Source of the DNA: Agrocybe praecox
Taxonomy: Eukaryota; Basidiomycota; Agaricomycetes; Agaricales; Agrocybaceae
NCBI GenBank assembly: GCA_964017145.1
Contig: OZ024847.1
Coordinates: 2,480,001-2,544,000, forward strand
Direction of reading: 5' to 3'
Length of the DNA stretch: 64,000 bases
The number at the start of each line of letters is the position of its first letter. Positions within the stretch are counted from its first letter, which is position 1. A model generated the notes under the pieces. It did no database searches and was not told where the DNA came from. It worked only from the letters and a program-made list of their open reading frames with translations. The position numbers and the translations under genes are program-made. Below are positions 11,141 through 24,922 of this stretch, one piece after another.

Positions 11141-12399
11141 ATTGGGTCAGTGCAAATTGCTCGTCTCTACAGCATCACGCCGCTGGTGAAAGCATGGACG
11201 TCTGTTTCATTGCGTATTCTGTTAGGCAATACAAATCATGTGAGAAAACTACGTTTTTATAAAAGTCTTAGATTCAGAATAATGTATATTCCACATTCAG
11301 TCACTTTCTTCGCCGCCACTTCCTACTCCCTCTCATCTCAACGAGTGTTGTTCACCCTTGTTAACGTCCAATCATTGCGCCCACTCAATGAACAACGAAC
11401 CGTAGTTGATCCACCTATCGCCACCTCGTTGTGGAAGAACGGTATCTTGTAGGCCGTTCTTCACAACCCAAAATAAAGTAGAGAACTCAAATTGGATGTG
11501 GTTTTAGTTGTCATTGGTCCTTGAGTGCGAATCCCGGGGAAGGCGCTGAGGGAGCACCATATTTTGCCTTCTCTGAAGCCCACCATTCCGTCCCTTTCAC
11601 CAAACACCCCAACATATCTCTTTGTCGCTTCGAAAGAACAACGTTCGGCGTCGCTTCGTGGCGTCCTATATCTTGGTCTCACATTCCAAAACGAAAACTG
11701 GATACGGAGAATTCAAGGACTTCATTGCGACGTGAAGTGAATTTAAGTTCTTCTTAGTCCTCGACAGAACACACTGGTGTTTTGAATTCGCCATTGCTAA
11801 AGATAACACCAAGTAAGTAATATGTTTCGCGCAAGCTGGATCTTTGGAACTCGATTGCATTAACACTTACCGGGAATGTTTCTGAAAGGACAAACACGAT
11901 ATTTCGTTGCCGGGTGCATCAAAGCAACACGTTTAAGTATGTAGGACATCTTAGACTTTGAGTTTGCTGCCAAGAAGTATATAAGTGGGGTGCTCAGAAC
12001 GTTCTCAAGGTTACTGGTAATTCTTGTAAAGGTGAAAATAACCCAATGACTCTCGGCTCAATTGAAAAGCCGAAAGGTAGGCGCTAAGGGAACCGAATCG
12101 CGTCTCGGTGTTGGTATTCAATAATATCCACAGGATGTTCCCATCAGCGCTTTCTCTTTGCTTTGACCTACCTCAAGACATTTTTATACGATCTGCACTA
12201 TTCTGATGTGCCATGCTGCTAATATGACGTTCACAGCCTTCAGGTTAATTTTGGAGCATCGTGAGTGTCCACTCTTGTCTCTTGTTTATAACAAACAAAT
12301 GGGCGGTGTAGAATTGCAGTGCTTATATTGTGCATCATACAGTCTCAAACCGCTTTTGACTTACCAACAAGCTCCCTCCTTTTCTTCGATTGATGTGCA
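11141..12399 (+). promoter_or_regulatory. TPR2 5' flank
   Basis: There is no convincing gene here. The distal part (11160-11450) shares GGTGAAAGCATGGACGTCTG and neighbouring blocks with 20140-20200. The proximal part shares CCCATCAGCG (about 12138), ACGTTCACAGCCTTCAGG, TTTTGGAGCATCG and TTATAACAAACnAAnGGGCGG with TPR3. The blocks and spacing suggest a shared core promoter, but recent duplication alone could explain the similarity. Confidence 0.4.
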
Positions 12400-15300
12400 A
12401 TGGCAGATCCGCTATCTATTGCTCTCGCTGCGATCTCGCTTGCAACAGCGCTCAAGGACATTATCGAACTCGCACAAACGCTCAATGACTCGTTCAAGAA
12501 GGTGTGAAGGCAAAGTCACGGTTGGCAGAAGCCCTCAAAGCTGATTGTCTTATTCTTAGCCTGGTCGGAATATGCAAAGGGTAGAATCTCTGGCTGCAGA
12601 GACGCTCGGGATTGTAAAAGATCTCCAGAAGTTCTATGATGGGCATAAGGAGATCCTTGACAGTGCGCCGGATATGCAAGACGCCGTATTAAGGCTATTG
12701 AAGTACGTGTTTAATGTCGCTAATTGGGCATTTCTACTCACATCTCCTGTAGGGAAATAGAAAGGGTACACGAGGAATGCATACCTATATTACAAATACA
12801 CTCTGCCTCGGACGGAAAATTACATACCTGGATAAAGCGGAAAGTTGGACCTTGGTGGAAGCGGAATACCGTGGAGGAATCCATTCGGAGCCTGCGAGAT
12901 GGGGCAAACAAATGTCGAGGTGATTTCATGGTACGAGAATACTCAACAATAAGCCGGATATTTGCTGATATGAATATTAAAGATGTTCGCATTACTACGT
13001 ATTGAAGCCGCCACAGCACAGGTCCAGGCGACGACTGCTCAGGTCGAAGCCTCAACAGCTCAAACTCAAGCCTCTGCGATCCGAATCGAAGCCACCACAA
13101 CCGAAATCCGAGCTGCCGTCACACATGGGCTTGCTCGTCCTCGTGTACAACTGGCACTAAATCCCCAAGTTATGGACGACAGTTTCCTAGCATTCCTGGG
13201 TTCCACCCCCGTCATATTATCCCATCTCCCCCCTCATGTCAAATTAGCCGAACACCTTGTGTATAAGGAGGCCATCACCTGTCAAGTGGGCAAGATCAGG
13301 ATTTTATTCAAAATGTTCGCTTCTGGTGGATTCTATCCTGTAGAAGAGCCAGACAGCTCACATTTACAGTCTTGCAATCTTGTCACTCACTTAACGCCCT
13401 CCACGAAGGAAGAAATAGAAGATTTACAATTTGATGTGTTCGCTCAGATTGCAAAAATACGTGAAAACTTAAAAGGCAGAAATAATGGACAATCAATCCA
13501 GGGTGGCGCATGGGCAATGTTGGATTTATCTGTCTGGCTTTACAACCTCGACATGTACCATGAATCTTTAGCAATGTCGCGGTTTGCTGTAGACCTTTAT
13601 CGGACACTCAGCAAAACAAACGAAGATGTTTATGGGCCCCGCCTCGCGCATGCACTCTATCTCATGTCGTACACGCTTGGGGACACTGGGGAGCTTGTAC
13701 AGGCCTACAAAGCAATAACAGAGGCTGTGACCCTTGGGCGTCGTCTCGTGGCTGCCAGTCCAACTTTTGAAGCCCAAATGCAGCTTGCTAATTTGGTTCG
13801 CTACTCCTCGTATGTTGCGCGTAGGAATGGAGATTTGGAAAATGCCACCCGCGATGCAGAAGAAGCGGTACAAACCTACGAGCGTCTCATAGGAAACTCC
13901 ACATCCGCGTTACAAATGGACGTAAGCATCATGGACAAAAGGCGCGGACCAACCGTTATGACGTTGGAAGCCACGCGTGTCTGCGACTTTGCTCGTGCAT
14001 TGGTAGAGCTGCATTATAATCTATCTGCAACCAGTAGAAAAGATGAATCAGTAAGCGCAGGAATCAAGGCACTTGAATTATACAGTGCACTGGAGCAGAA
14101 GGCCAAGCACACTGGTTTCAGTCGTTTGATAGCAGATATCTGTCACTCTCTCGCCTCCATCGAGTATCGGGACGTAATCTCCATCGAGGAGGCTCTTTCC
14201 TATGCACAAAACGCGGTGCCTCAATATGAGAAGGTCCTTCAACACACCGGAAATGTCCCCCACAACCTTCCTTTTTCCCTGGCAAGGCAAGGCAAGATTT
14301 TATCAGACTTGGGCCGTGTTGAAGAGGCATATGTGGTGTGCCAGAAACTTGAACAAGTAGTTCAAAAGCATATTGAGGATCATCAGCTCCGTGCCAGATC
14401 ACTTCTGCAATTAACGCAAAATCTATTTCACTCGAAGCATTACATGGAGGCCGCGTTGATCGGGGAACAATTGGTTGCAACCTGCCGAGTGTCGCTTTTA
14501 AATGGGAGTCTCTACAACGCCTACATCTACACTTCTTTGGCCTTTGAGAGGTCAGGAAACACTCTCAAGGCAATACAAATTGCGGAATCGGCAGTCAGTT
14601 ATTGGCGTGTGTTGGCATTTCACGATTCTAAAAACGTCAAATTTCTCGCCGCCAGCGTTGACGATCTGGCAGGTCAACTTCTATCAGTGGCTGAACACGA
14701 ACAAGCCCTTAGTGAGGGACACGAAGCAATGAAGCTGTATAGCAGCTTGATTCAAAAAGACGCCACCCATCTGGAGTATTACATGAAAACCCTTCAACTA
14801 AATATGGATATTGCCACACAGGCAAAGATGGAAATCCAGTCCTTGGAAAGAAGCCAAGAGGTCATTCAATATTCTCGGGCACTGGTCAAGCAATTTCCCG
14901 ACCAACAAATATCCCTTATTCGTCTCATCTTGGATCACGCCAACATGTTGGAAAAATTTGACCAACTTGCAGAAGGCGGCGCTGCCATTGAAGAGGCTCT
15001 CAGCTGGTTTGACGCCCATCCATTACAAGATCCAGAATCAGTCAAATTGCAAACCTACGCACTTCTATATTCCTCCAGACTTCTTCTCAATCAAGGTCAT
15101 CTTGACAACGCATTAAGTGTCTATGACAAGACGATCAAGGTTGGGCAATCCTTTGCACACACGGATTCTGAAATTGCATCCAATATTCTCTGGGCGAAGG
15201 CTCTAACCCTTATGACATTTTACTTTATAGGACATGTTCCACTTGCGCTCGCCAAGATTGAAGATTGTCTTACGTTTGCTGCCGAACATGGTTTGGAAGA

Positions 15301-15985
15301 GGAACAGGTGTATACCTTTTACTTGGAAAATGCATTGCTTTTCTACCGATCCAGTGGCGACATCAATAAAGCGGTGTCCAACATGCGACGGTCGATCGAC
15401 ATTGATAGAGGTCATAACAGAATTCCATCTTCATGGATCTTGTCTGACCTCCTTGCCGACACCGGGGACGAAGAAGCTCTTACTGTTGCAAATGATGTCA
15501 CACAAGAACTAGAACAGTTGCAGTTTGAATTCATGACCACCCAAAAGGAGTTCTATGCACAGTCGCAATATACTCTGTCCCTACGTCTCTTCGCAAACAA
15601 CGATCTTGTTCGTGCCCGAGACCTGCTTCTCGAAGTTCGATTATTCTACCAACAACATTCCCAAACCAGAAATCTTTGGTTCATCAAACTGGCTATAACC
15701 ATATGGGCATTAGGACACCTAGAGTGCGCATCAGGCCAACACGAAGAAGGCATCGCTGCAAGAATTGAACTCACCGAGTTGCGTCAACGACTTCGACTCA
15801 TATTTCCCCGTCTTGATGAATTTGTGGAGGTGGGATTGAAAAGAGAACGAAACTTTGCCGCGTGGAAGAACCTCCTAAAAAAGATCAATCTAAAATGTGG
15901 ACACCAGGACGAAGGTGATACAATTGAAAGCGCAGTAATATCCCAGTTCAAAAATCTGGCAGTCTCGTCAGATGAGCCTGTATAG
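12400..15985 (+). CDS. TPR2: helical-bundle N-terminus, heptad stalk and TPR array
   Basis: The exons are 12400-12501, 12560-12702, 12753-12930 and 12983-15985. The introns are 58, 50 and 52 nt and the product is 1,141 aa. The exon phases are identical to TPR1. Residues 1-141 form the predicted helical bundle (MADPLSIALAAISLATALKD; HKEILDSAPDMQ; WIKRKVGPWW). From about residue 150 come five exact heptads of the type AxTAxxx (AATAQVQ, ATTAQVE, ASTAQTQ, ASAIRIE, ATTTEIR), a likely coiled-coil stalk. A conserved segment follows (LPPHVKLAEHLVYKEAI), then TPR-like pairs to about 1110 and an acidic tail ending DEPV. No NTP-binding motif is visible. It is the most complete copy and is apparently functional, with no stop or frame break. 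Confidence 0.87.
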
Positions 15986-16640
15986 CTGTAACATGCACAG
16001 ATTAGGTTTTACTTTGCTTTCCATTGGTTAAAAGGTGCATACTCCACGTATACCTGCAGTCATAGCTTTGTAGTACAACATGTGTATCTGACATCCAATG
16101 TAATGCTAATAGTCTCTACCTCTTGAACACATATAAAGCAATCAAAGGAAGAAGAAAATACTTGACAAGGATTGAGAAACATGTGGAGAAGTGTTGGCTT
16201 TGAGCACGTCGAGGCAATAAATCAACGCGACAGGACCAAATTGACCGAGATGTAGGATATGGTCAGAAACCCAGGTGCACCGTGAATATTCCAAGCATGC
16301 ATCAATATTCAAGGTGCTCTGTGGCAACGAATAAGAATTCAGCGCGGTATACTCGATATTACTATGACACGAGTCGCAACTCCCCAGGAATGCTCGATAT
16401 ACTTCCTGGTATTTAATATTTTTGTTCGGGTTTGTACTGCACCGAAGACAAGATACACGAAGATTGAGAAGTTAAGTAACCTTGAATAAAAATGTTTAGC
16501 ACATACACGAACTCAAACGGATATGGATAATGGCGTACCATCATCAGGATTATGAGGCTGAACCTATCAACCAGAGCCGGTTACCCAAGCGAAAAAATCT
16601 AGAAGGAAGAAGAGGTTGAAAAAGATACTACAACATGGAA
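15986..16640 (+). repeat. Conserved 3' flank of TPR2
   Basis: This is the longer form of the TPR 3' flank. It continues past the end of the TPR1 version, through ATGGCGTACCATCATCAGGA and AACCTATCAACCAGA, to about 16600. The same blocks occur in reverse at 61195-61260, beyond the TPR5 stub. No gene is present. Confidence 0.7.
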
Positions 16641-16689
16641 GATGTAAAATACGTACGACGAGTAGAGCAGACACCCTTTATTTCGTGCT

Positions 16690-19600
16690 TATAAGGTAAA
16701 GGTAGGTCCGTCGAGCACCCTCGCAATACATTTTAACTCGGCAACATGCTCCTCACTAGGCCTCGGTGAGGATCCAGCCTCTCGCTATTTGTCACTATTA
16801 CACGAAATATTGTGGCATAGATGGTGTAGTATGGGTAAATGTGTCGTGTTTGCTCCCAAGTCCTGTGGGCAACACATCGCCACTGGTACTGTGCCCTCCT
16901 GACCTGAGATCTAACCTCTTGAAATAGATCCTTGACCCATTGAAAATACATATATTCGCCTTTTCTCTGTCCAAAACCGCTGGTCTTTGTCCATTGTCGA
17001 TAGTACCGTGACATCAGGGTTCGTTCCTTTTCCCGCGAGACCCACTCGCCCGAGTACGCCCTGCTGGGTGTCCATATAGATTGGGACTTCTTCAGACGAG
17101 AGCTCGCTTCTACTAGGGCGATATGATGTGGAGTAGCTATGTACGCGTCCACATGTTCCTGAAGCGTGTTGTGTATGTGGGATGGCGGCAGGTACGTATG
17201 ACTTTCTTACTGAAGTTGAAGACATTAGCATAGAACGTAGGGAACGGGGGTAAGAATATAAACTTACGAGCACGGCACACAACGTATAACATACCCGTTC
17301 TGGCGATGGGTAGGAAGAGCTTAGAGACACGTTCAAAGCTGTGCAGTCGGTGGGTAGACTTACGACAATATACGGTCCCCGGTTTTTCCCAGTCCCCAGC
17401 ATGCATCGTACCCTATACGCAATGACTGGACTCAGAAGGTAAGCTAAGCCGGAATAAGGATAATTAATTGGGCATATATGCGTTGAAAATGAATGTTTCC
17501 TACACCGATGTCCAGGCCATCAAACCCAACATACTCATTCATCAATACCCACTCGTTGAGATGAGTCTAGAAGGCGGATAGATGTGAGTGACGTAGCATA
17601 TCAGAAAGAAAGAAGGCACGTACTGGTTGAGAGGAGACGGTTGTACGATAAAAATCGATGATACCAAAGTACCCAATTGAAAGACTTTCATGCCAAGACG
17701 AGATTCTCCAAGGTCCTCGGCAATGCCTTAAGCCATACGATGCAGGGTGACTATGAGCCTTCTCCGAGAAAGGACGTTGGTCCACCTTCGACTCGTCTGT
17801 GGCCAATTGCACCTGGCAGATGCAAAATAATGCAACAAGGTTCACGATTCTAGATGCCTGCTGTGCTTTACAGATGTCCTGTGTGTAGGAGTAGCAGGTA
17901 AAGACACTAGGGCCCTAAGAGTTAACAAAGAAACAATTAGCACATGTGCTCGATGGTTTCGGGTAACGGAAGCCATACATTATAACATAACAACCTTCTA
18001 ATGAAGCTATGTATCCCAAGGAAAACTAGCAACGTTGCACAACAAGACATCGAGGCACATGAAGCCGGGCCCGGGATATGGAGGATGGATCGACGACAAC
18101 CCAAGGAAGGTATGGCATTGTCTGGTTGCCTTGCATCCTTCAGTCTTGCGTCTTCTTCGATCGATTCATTCCCTCCACATCTTCTGCTCGCAACCCGCTT
18201 CTTTCAACTCGGCATCCTATAAACCACGCATCCTGGGTACTTGAGTGCTAGCTCAATGTTGTGGCATAGGCGATATACAAGGTCTTCACGCCCAACTCGT
18301 CAAGCAATCCACCGCCGTTGGCACCGTGCCCTCCTGACTCGAGATCTTGGAGTATGTTGAAAACGCCTGTCCACGACCGCCAATCGTCGTCCGCTGTCGA
18401 TATCATGCATGAGCCCATTTCTTATGCCCGCTCGACCCGCTCGCCTAAGCATACTTTGCTGAGCGTGAATATAGCCACCGCGATCTGATATAAACGCTGA
18501 ACTCGTTCAACGTTTGTATGTGTCAAAGGAGGAGCCAAAGAAGATGTGTCACGACGGGACCTGTTCAAACGCTGGCCTATATGCGGTCGATGAGGCAGTG
18601 GAGTACTTCTGTACATGTCCGAGCAGCTCTGTGGGTACGACTTTCTTACTAAAGTTGACGATGATGTTAACCAATAGCGCAGGATACAGAAATAAAAATG
18701 AAAACTTACCAACACGATACAAGTGTACTATATTCCCAAGCTCCCACCAACCATACCCTTTAGAGCCCTGATCAAAACCCGAGTATCGACCGCGTCCACG
18801 GATGTTCAACGTTCAACACCCAACACACCCGTTCGTCAAGATAAGGAGGGGAAAGGGAGTCTGGAAGGGCGGATAGATGTGAGTGAAGTAGCATTGCAAG
18901 GAGGAAAAAGGTCACTTACTGATCGCGAATACGGGCCTGTACGGTTCGAGCCTCACAAGTAGAGGGTGGTGATAACTTTCGAAGTGCCTTATTAAAGGGG
19001 CCACCATGGGCAACCAGTAAGTATATTCTCAGCAAACAAGCTGTGGTATTGCAGGCGACGATTGAATCGCTGATTCTCTGCCGGGCATTTTATGCGTTAA
19101 TCCTCCAATCCTGGAGGGAGGCCATTCCTTCAAAAGGAGGTGTGCCCTGGGTTTAGAAGAAACGTGCAAGCGTATGGAGAAAAAGACGGAGTAATTCCGG
19201 ATTCAAATTGGATCGTTTCACGCCGAACGGTCACGCGATTTCATTCGGCTTCTTCCGTTACGCGTCGCGTATCCAAGGCCGAACCTCGCCCGAGACGGTT
19301 TTCTTCTTTCTTTCCACCACCACCACTTCCGGCGTCTGCCCACCCGCTTCGTCACTCTTGTTCTGTTCTAGGTTCTTGAAAACTCACTGTCTGTCTTTTG
19401 GCTCACATAACCTGAGATCTGGTTGCATACTTACCCTTCACCGACCTGTCGGATTCGCTATCTCTGGTATCTTTTTCTCGGCTTTTGTCCAGACTTCGTA
19501 CACAACCTAACTGCTTTTCCCACGAGAAATTTTGTTTACAGATCCTTTTCACCCCGCTCAATATTTCCCGTGCGCATAAACGCGATGCAGGTTTCACCGA

Positions 19601-20100
19601 TTCTCGATCCATCATCAACACACCCTTCCGCTAACTGCTATTAACCGTCCGACAAAAACCCGGTTTTGCAATGCTTTATCTGCCTCTCGGTGCCTTATTT
19701 CTCAAGTCACAATGTTTGCTTTCCATTTTTACAAATGTTCAATAAAACATGACTCGCCCATTTCCTCGTTTGGTCGTGAAGCACGTCTGTACTTTTTCTA
19801 GTGAAATGAAACAGACAAGTATGGCAAAGTATCGAGTAGGCGTAAGTAGGGTGTCTTTCTACCAACCGTGATTGATACTGCGACCTATAAGACACATTCT
19901 ATCCAATTTGTCCCCAACCCGCTCGGAGGCCCCAAACGGCTTCAACTCAGACCCCCGTTTCAACATTCAGCATCCTTTTACATTCATCCATATTTTGATT
20001 AATGGCACCGTTCGTATCTTCGTTTCCTCTCCACTGTCTTATCCGCTATTCTGCCAATTTTCTCTTACTTTGGACGCTCTTGGATGGCCGAATTGAGTTC
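16690..20100 (-). repeat. Module R3, two tandem decayed copies
   Basis: Two module halves lie head-to-tail on the minus strand, at about 17850-16690 and about 20100-18000. Both contain the exon ending in a GTAAGTTT donor (about 17268 and about 18712) and the acceptor followed by KKV (I/V)(R/P)T. The first half preserves SRLKKSQSIWTPSRAYSGEW and RQWTKTSGF, which match R4. The second half contains the CGCCGAACGGTCACGCGATT...ACGCGTCGCGT block at 19222-19270. Stops interrupt both halves. The protein is unidentified. Confidence 0.58.
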
Positions 20101-21412
20101 GCACATCACGTATGCATTTGTTCTCTCTGAACAATAGGGCATCAGGCTGCCGGTGAAAGCATGGACGTCTGTGTCACTGTACATGGGCAAATTACTATTT
20201 CAAACACGTTTTGGCTTCACCATAACGGTGCAAAAAGGAATCTACGAGACCCCTCGCGAGCTTGCGAGAGCAAGCATCGAGCAATCTTCTCTTGATCTTA
20301 CCTCGATCGATTTTTTTTCGTCATTGTGACATATTCTCCTTCAAAACGATTGCCATGTAGTAAGTAGTACTGGAAGAATGTAAATAAAAGTTTTTTCTCT
20401 TAAAGGACACACGGTGCGCCCGCTTCTATGTGTAAATTAAGTCAAATATGATATATGACGGCTTGATCAAATTTCACTCCCAAAATAAGCATAAAGGTTT
20501 CATTCATGCAAATAGCTCGCAAGGGTCGCAGATTCTCGCAGAAAACACTGGATCTACATATAGTCCCTTCTTCCCCCCTACTTCCCACCCTTCTCGTCTC
20601 AACGATGAGCGTCACTTACCTTCTGTGATGTGCACCATTCCGTCTCCTACACTGGATATTGCAACCTAATATCTGCACATTGCTTCTTAGCATCCTCTAC
20701 GTTAGTCTCGCATCCCAAGTTGAAAAGTGAATATATTGTGATGTGATGTTAGTCGTTGACCCAGCACGATGGTGATTTGAAAGCGTCAATGTCGAGAAAA
20801 ACTGTTGTATTTCACACAAGCTGTATTAATCTCATTCGAATCTCAGTTGAATTGACACTTACCGAATTTCGAATTGATTCCCAGTCTCTCGTCTTCAAAC
20901 ACGTCCGAAAAGGTGGACATATTGGTGGACATCGTGGCAAAGGAGAATTGTCTCTCACGAGTTCAACGTCATGTTGTGCTTGTATTGTGCGTTAATTTCC
21001 TCCAACTCGATCATGAAGAATTTAACGCTGAGAAATTTGGGAAAGGAATGAACTCGGTGTTGCCTGTGTTGCCATGCATGTCGGATGCAACTGATAACGT
21101 CACAGGACGTTCCCATCAGCGATACCGACGTTTCTCTTTGTTTTCACCTGCCTTAAGACATTCTTTATACGATGGCCAGTGCATCACACTGTTGATGCCG
21201 AGCTCTGATACTATGACGTGCCGCCGATATAACGTTCACAGCCTCAGGTAATTTTGGAGCATCGTAAGTGTCTGCTCTTGTCTCTTCTTGTTATAACAAA
21301 CGAACGGGCGGTGCTGAACTACAGTGCTTATAGTCAGGATTGTACAACTTCAAGCGACTTTTTATCTAACAACAATTACTACCCCCATCCCTCTGTCTCC
21401 GATTTGCCAGGA
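20101..21412 (+). promoter_or_regulatory. TPR3 5' flank
   Basis: No gene is supported. The flank shares the GGTGAAAGCATGGACGTCTG block (about 20150) with TPR2's flank. Closer to the gene it shares CCCATCAGCG (about 21113), CTTTATACGATG, AACGTTCACAGCCTCAGG, TTTTGGAGCATCGT and TTATAACAAACGAACGGGCG. Confidence 0.4.
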
Positions 21413-24400
21413 ATGGCAGATCCATTATCTACTGCTCTCGCTGCGATCTCCCTTGCAACAGCGCTCAAGGACATTGTCGAACTTGCACTCGAGCTCAATG
21501 ACTCGTTCAAGAAGGTGGGAAATCACGGTCGCGGCTGGATGAGGGATTTGTGCTAATTATTTCATTCCTAGCCTGCTCGGAATATGCAAAGGGTGGTATC
21601 TCTGGCTGCGGAGACTCTCGAAGTCGTACAAGAGCTCCAGAAATTCTATAATGGGCACAGGGAGATTCTAGACAGTGCGCCGGATATGCAAAACGCCGTA
21701 CTAAGGCTTTTGAAGTGCGTGTTTAATATCATTAATTGGCAGTCTTTATTCACATCTCCTGTAGGGAAATGGAAAGGGTACACGAGGAGTGCATACCTAT
21801 ACTACAAATTCACTCTGCCTCGGACGGAAAACTGCGTACCTGGATAAGGCGGAAAGTTGTACCTTGGTGGAACCGGGATAGTCTGGAGAAGGTCATTCGG
21901 AACCTACGAGATGGGGCAAACAAATGCAGAAGTGATTTCATGGTACGTGAATGTTTAATACGCAGCTGGGTATGTGTTGACAGGAATATTAAAGATGTTT
22001 GCCTTACTACGTATTGAAGCTACGACGTCTCAGGTCCAAGCAGCCACTGCTCAAACTCAAGCCACTGCAGTCGAAATCCAGGCCACTACAATTGAGATCC
22101 GAGCTGCTGTAACACATGAGCTTGCTCGTCCTCGTGTACAACCACCACGTCTCCAAGTTATGGACAACAACGCCCTGGCCTTCCTGGGTTCCACGCTCGT
22201 CACATTATCCCAACTCCCCCCACATGTCAAATTAGCCGAACACCTTGTGTATAAGGAGGCTATAACCTTTCAAGTGGGCGGGATTGAAATTCTGTTCAAA
22301 ATGATCACTCCGGGCGAATTCTATCTAGTAGAAGAGCCGGATTGTGCACATTTACAGTATTTCACTCTTGCCACTCATCTAGAGCCTTCCACAAAAGAGG
22401 AAATACAGGATTTACAATTTGATGTGTTTGCTCAGATTGCAAAAATACGCGAAAACTTAAAAGGCAGAAATAATGGACGATCAATCCAGGACGGCGCATG
22501 GGCGATGTCGAAGTTATCTGTCTCTCTTTCCAGCCTCAATATGCATCATGAATCTTTAGCAATGGTGCGGTTTGCCGTAGACCTTTATCGGATACTCACC
22601 AAGACAAACGAGGATGTTTATGGACCACACTTTGCGCATGCACTTTACCTGCTGTCGTACAGGCTTGTGGACACTGGGGAGCTTGTACATGCCTACAAAG
22701 TAATCACAGAGGCTGTGACCCTTGGGCGTCGTCTCGTAGCTGCCAGTCCAACCTTTGAAACCCAAATCCAGCTTGCTGATCTGGTTCGCTGCTTCGCCTA
22801 TGTTGCACGTCTGAATGGAGATTTGGAAAATGCCACTCGCGATGCAGAAGAAGCGGTACAAGCCTACGAGCGCCTGATTGGACAACCCACATCCGTGTTA
22901 CAAATGGAAGTAAACATCATTGACAAAATGTGTGGACCAACCATTATGACGTTGGAGGCCACGCGCGTTTACGCCTTTGCTCATGCGTTGGAAGAGCTGC
23001 ATTACACTCTATCTTTAACTAATAGAAAAGATGAGTCAGTGAGCGCAGGAATCAAGGCACTCGAACTATACAGTGCACTGGAGTGGAGGGGCAATCACGC
23101 CTATTTCAGTGTTTCGATGGCACATCTTTGTTACTCTCTTGCATCCGATGACTATCGGGACGTAATCTCTGTCGAAGAGGCTCTTTATTTCACACAAAAA
23201 GCAGTGTCTCAACACGAGAAGGTCCTTCAACACACCGGAAATGTCCCCCGCAACCTTCCTTTTTCCCTGGCAAAGCAAGCCAAGATTCTATCAGATTTGG
23301 GCCGTGTTGAGGAGGCATATGTGGTGTGCCAGAACCTTGAACAAATAGTTCGAAAGCATATTGAGGATCGTCAGCTCCACGCCAAATCACTTCTGCAACT
23401 AACGCAAAATCTTTTCCATTGCAGGCGTTACGTGGAGGCAGCGTTGGTCGGGGAACAATTGGTTGCAACCTGCCGAGTATCACTCCTAAATTGGAATCTC
23501 TACAATGCCTACGCCTATACCTCTAGGGCCTTTGAAGAAACAGGAAACACTCTCAAGGCAGTACAAATTGCGCAGTCAGCAGTCAGCTATTGGCGCATTC
23601 TAGCATTTCACGATTCTAAAAACGTCAACTTTCTTGCTGCCAGCGTTGACAATCTGGCACGTCGACTTCTATCAGCGGCTGAGCACGAACGAGCCCTCAG
23701 TGAAGGACAAGAAGCAATGAATCTGTATAACAGCTTAGTTGAAAAAGATCCTTGTCTGGTGAAGCGTTACATGGAAGTTCTTCAACTAAATATGTACATT
23801 GCCGCACAGGCAAAGATGCAAATACAGTCCTTGGAGAGAAGCCGGCAGGTCATTCAATATTCTCGGGAGCTGGTTAAGCAATTCCCCGACCAACAAATAT
23901 CTCTTATTCGTCTCATCTCGGATCACGCCAACCTGTTGAGAAATCTTGACCAACTCGCAGAAGGTGGTGCTGCCATTGAAGAGGCTCTCAGTTGGTTTGA
24001 CGCCCACCCAGCCGAAGATCCGCAATCAATCAAATTGCACACTGACACACTTCTATATTCTGCCAGACTTCTTCTCGATCGAGGTCATCTTGACGAAGCA
24101 TTAAGTGCCTATGACAACGCGATCAGAGTCGGACAACCCCTCGCGAACACCTATTCTGTCGCCTCCAATCTTCTCTGGGCAAAGGCTGAGACCCTCATGA
24201 TATTATATACTATGGGAGATGTTCCACTTGCGCTCGCCAACATTGAAGATTGTCTGACGTTTGCTGCCAAACATGACTTGGAAGAGGATGGGGCGTATAC
24301 CTTTTACTTGGAAAAAGCATCGCTTATCTACCGATCGAGTGGCGACATCGATGAAGCGGTATCCAACATGCGACGGTCGATCGACATTGATAAAAATCAG

Positions 24401-24922
24401 AACAGAATCACATTATCTTCATGGATCTTCTCTGATCTCCTTGCCGACGCCGGGGAGGAAGAAAAGGCTCTTACTGCTGCAAATGAAACCATACAGCATT
24501 GCCAGAAGTGGAAAGATAATCCCCTAACCATCTTGAGGGAATTCTACGTACAGGCGCAGTACAGTTTGGCCTTACGTCTCTTTGCCACCAATGCTTTCGC
24601 TCGGGCACGAGAACTGTTTCTGGATGTCCGCTCATTTTACCGACAACATTCACAGACCAGAAATCTTTGGTTCATCCAGCTAGGTATAACGCTATGGGCG
24701 TTAGGCAACCTAGAGTGTGCATCAGGCCGACACGAAGCAGGTGTGGCCGCCAGGAACGAGTTTGATGAATTGCGCAAACGACTGCGCCTCATATTCCCAA
24801 GCCTCGATGATCTTGTGGAAGTGGGCTTGGCTCGCGAGAGAAGATTTCCAGCGTGGAATAATCTTCTTGAGAAACACAAGTTTATATGCGGACACCAAGA
24901 GAATTGTCTAGAGCCGTCATAA
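21413..24922 (+). CDS. TPR3: helical-bundle N-terminus, heptad stalk and TPR array, altered C-terminus
   Basis: The exons are 21413-21514, 21572-21714, 21765-21942 and 21995-24922. The introns are 57, 50 and 52 nt and the product is 1,116 aa. The N-terminal bundle is conserved (MADPLSTALAAISLATALKD; WIRRKVVPWW). Four heptads (ATTSQVQ, AATAQTQ, ATAVEIQ, ATTIEIR) form the stalk. TPR-like helical pairs run to about residue 1090. The C-terminus ends shortly after ICGHQ with ENCLEPS. TPR1 and TPR2 have about 20 more residues here, acidic and ending SSDEP(L/V), and their common 3' flank is missing downstream. Homology to the unit stops inside the last codons, so this gene marks the end of the left array. 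It is otherwise intact. Confidence 0.85.
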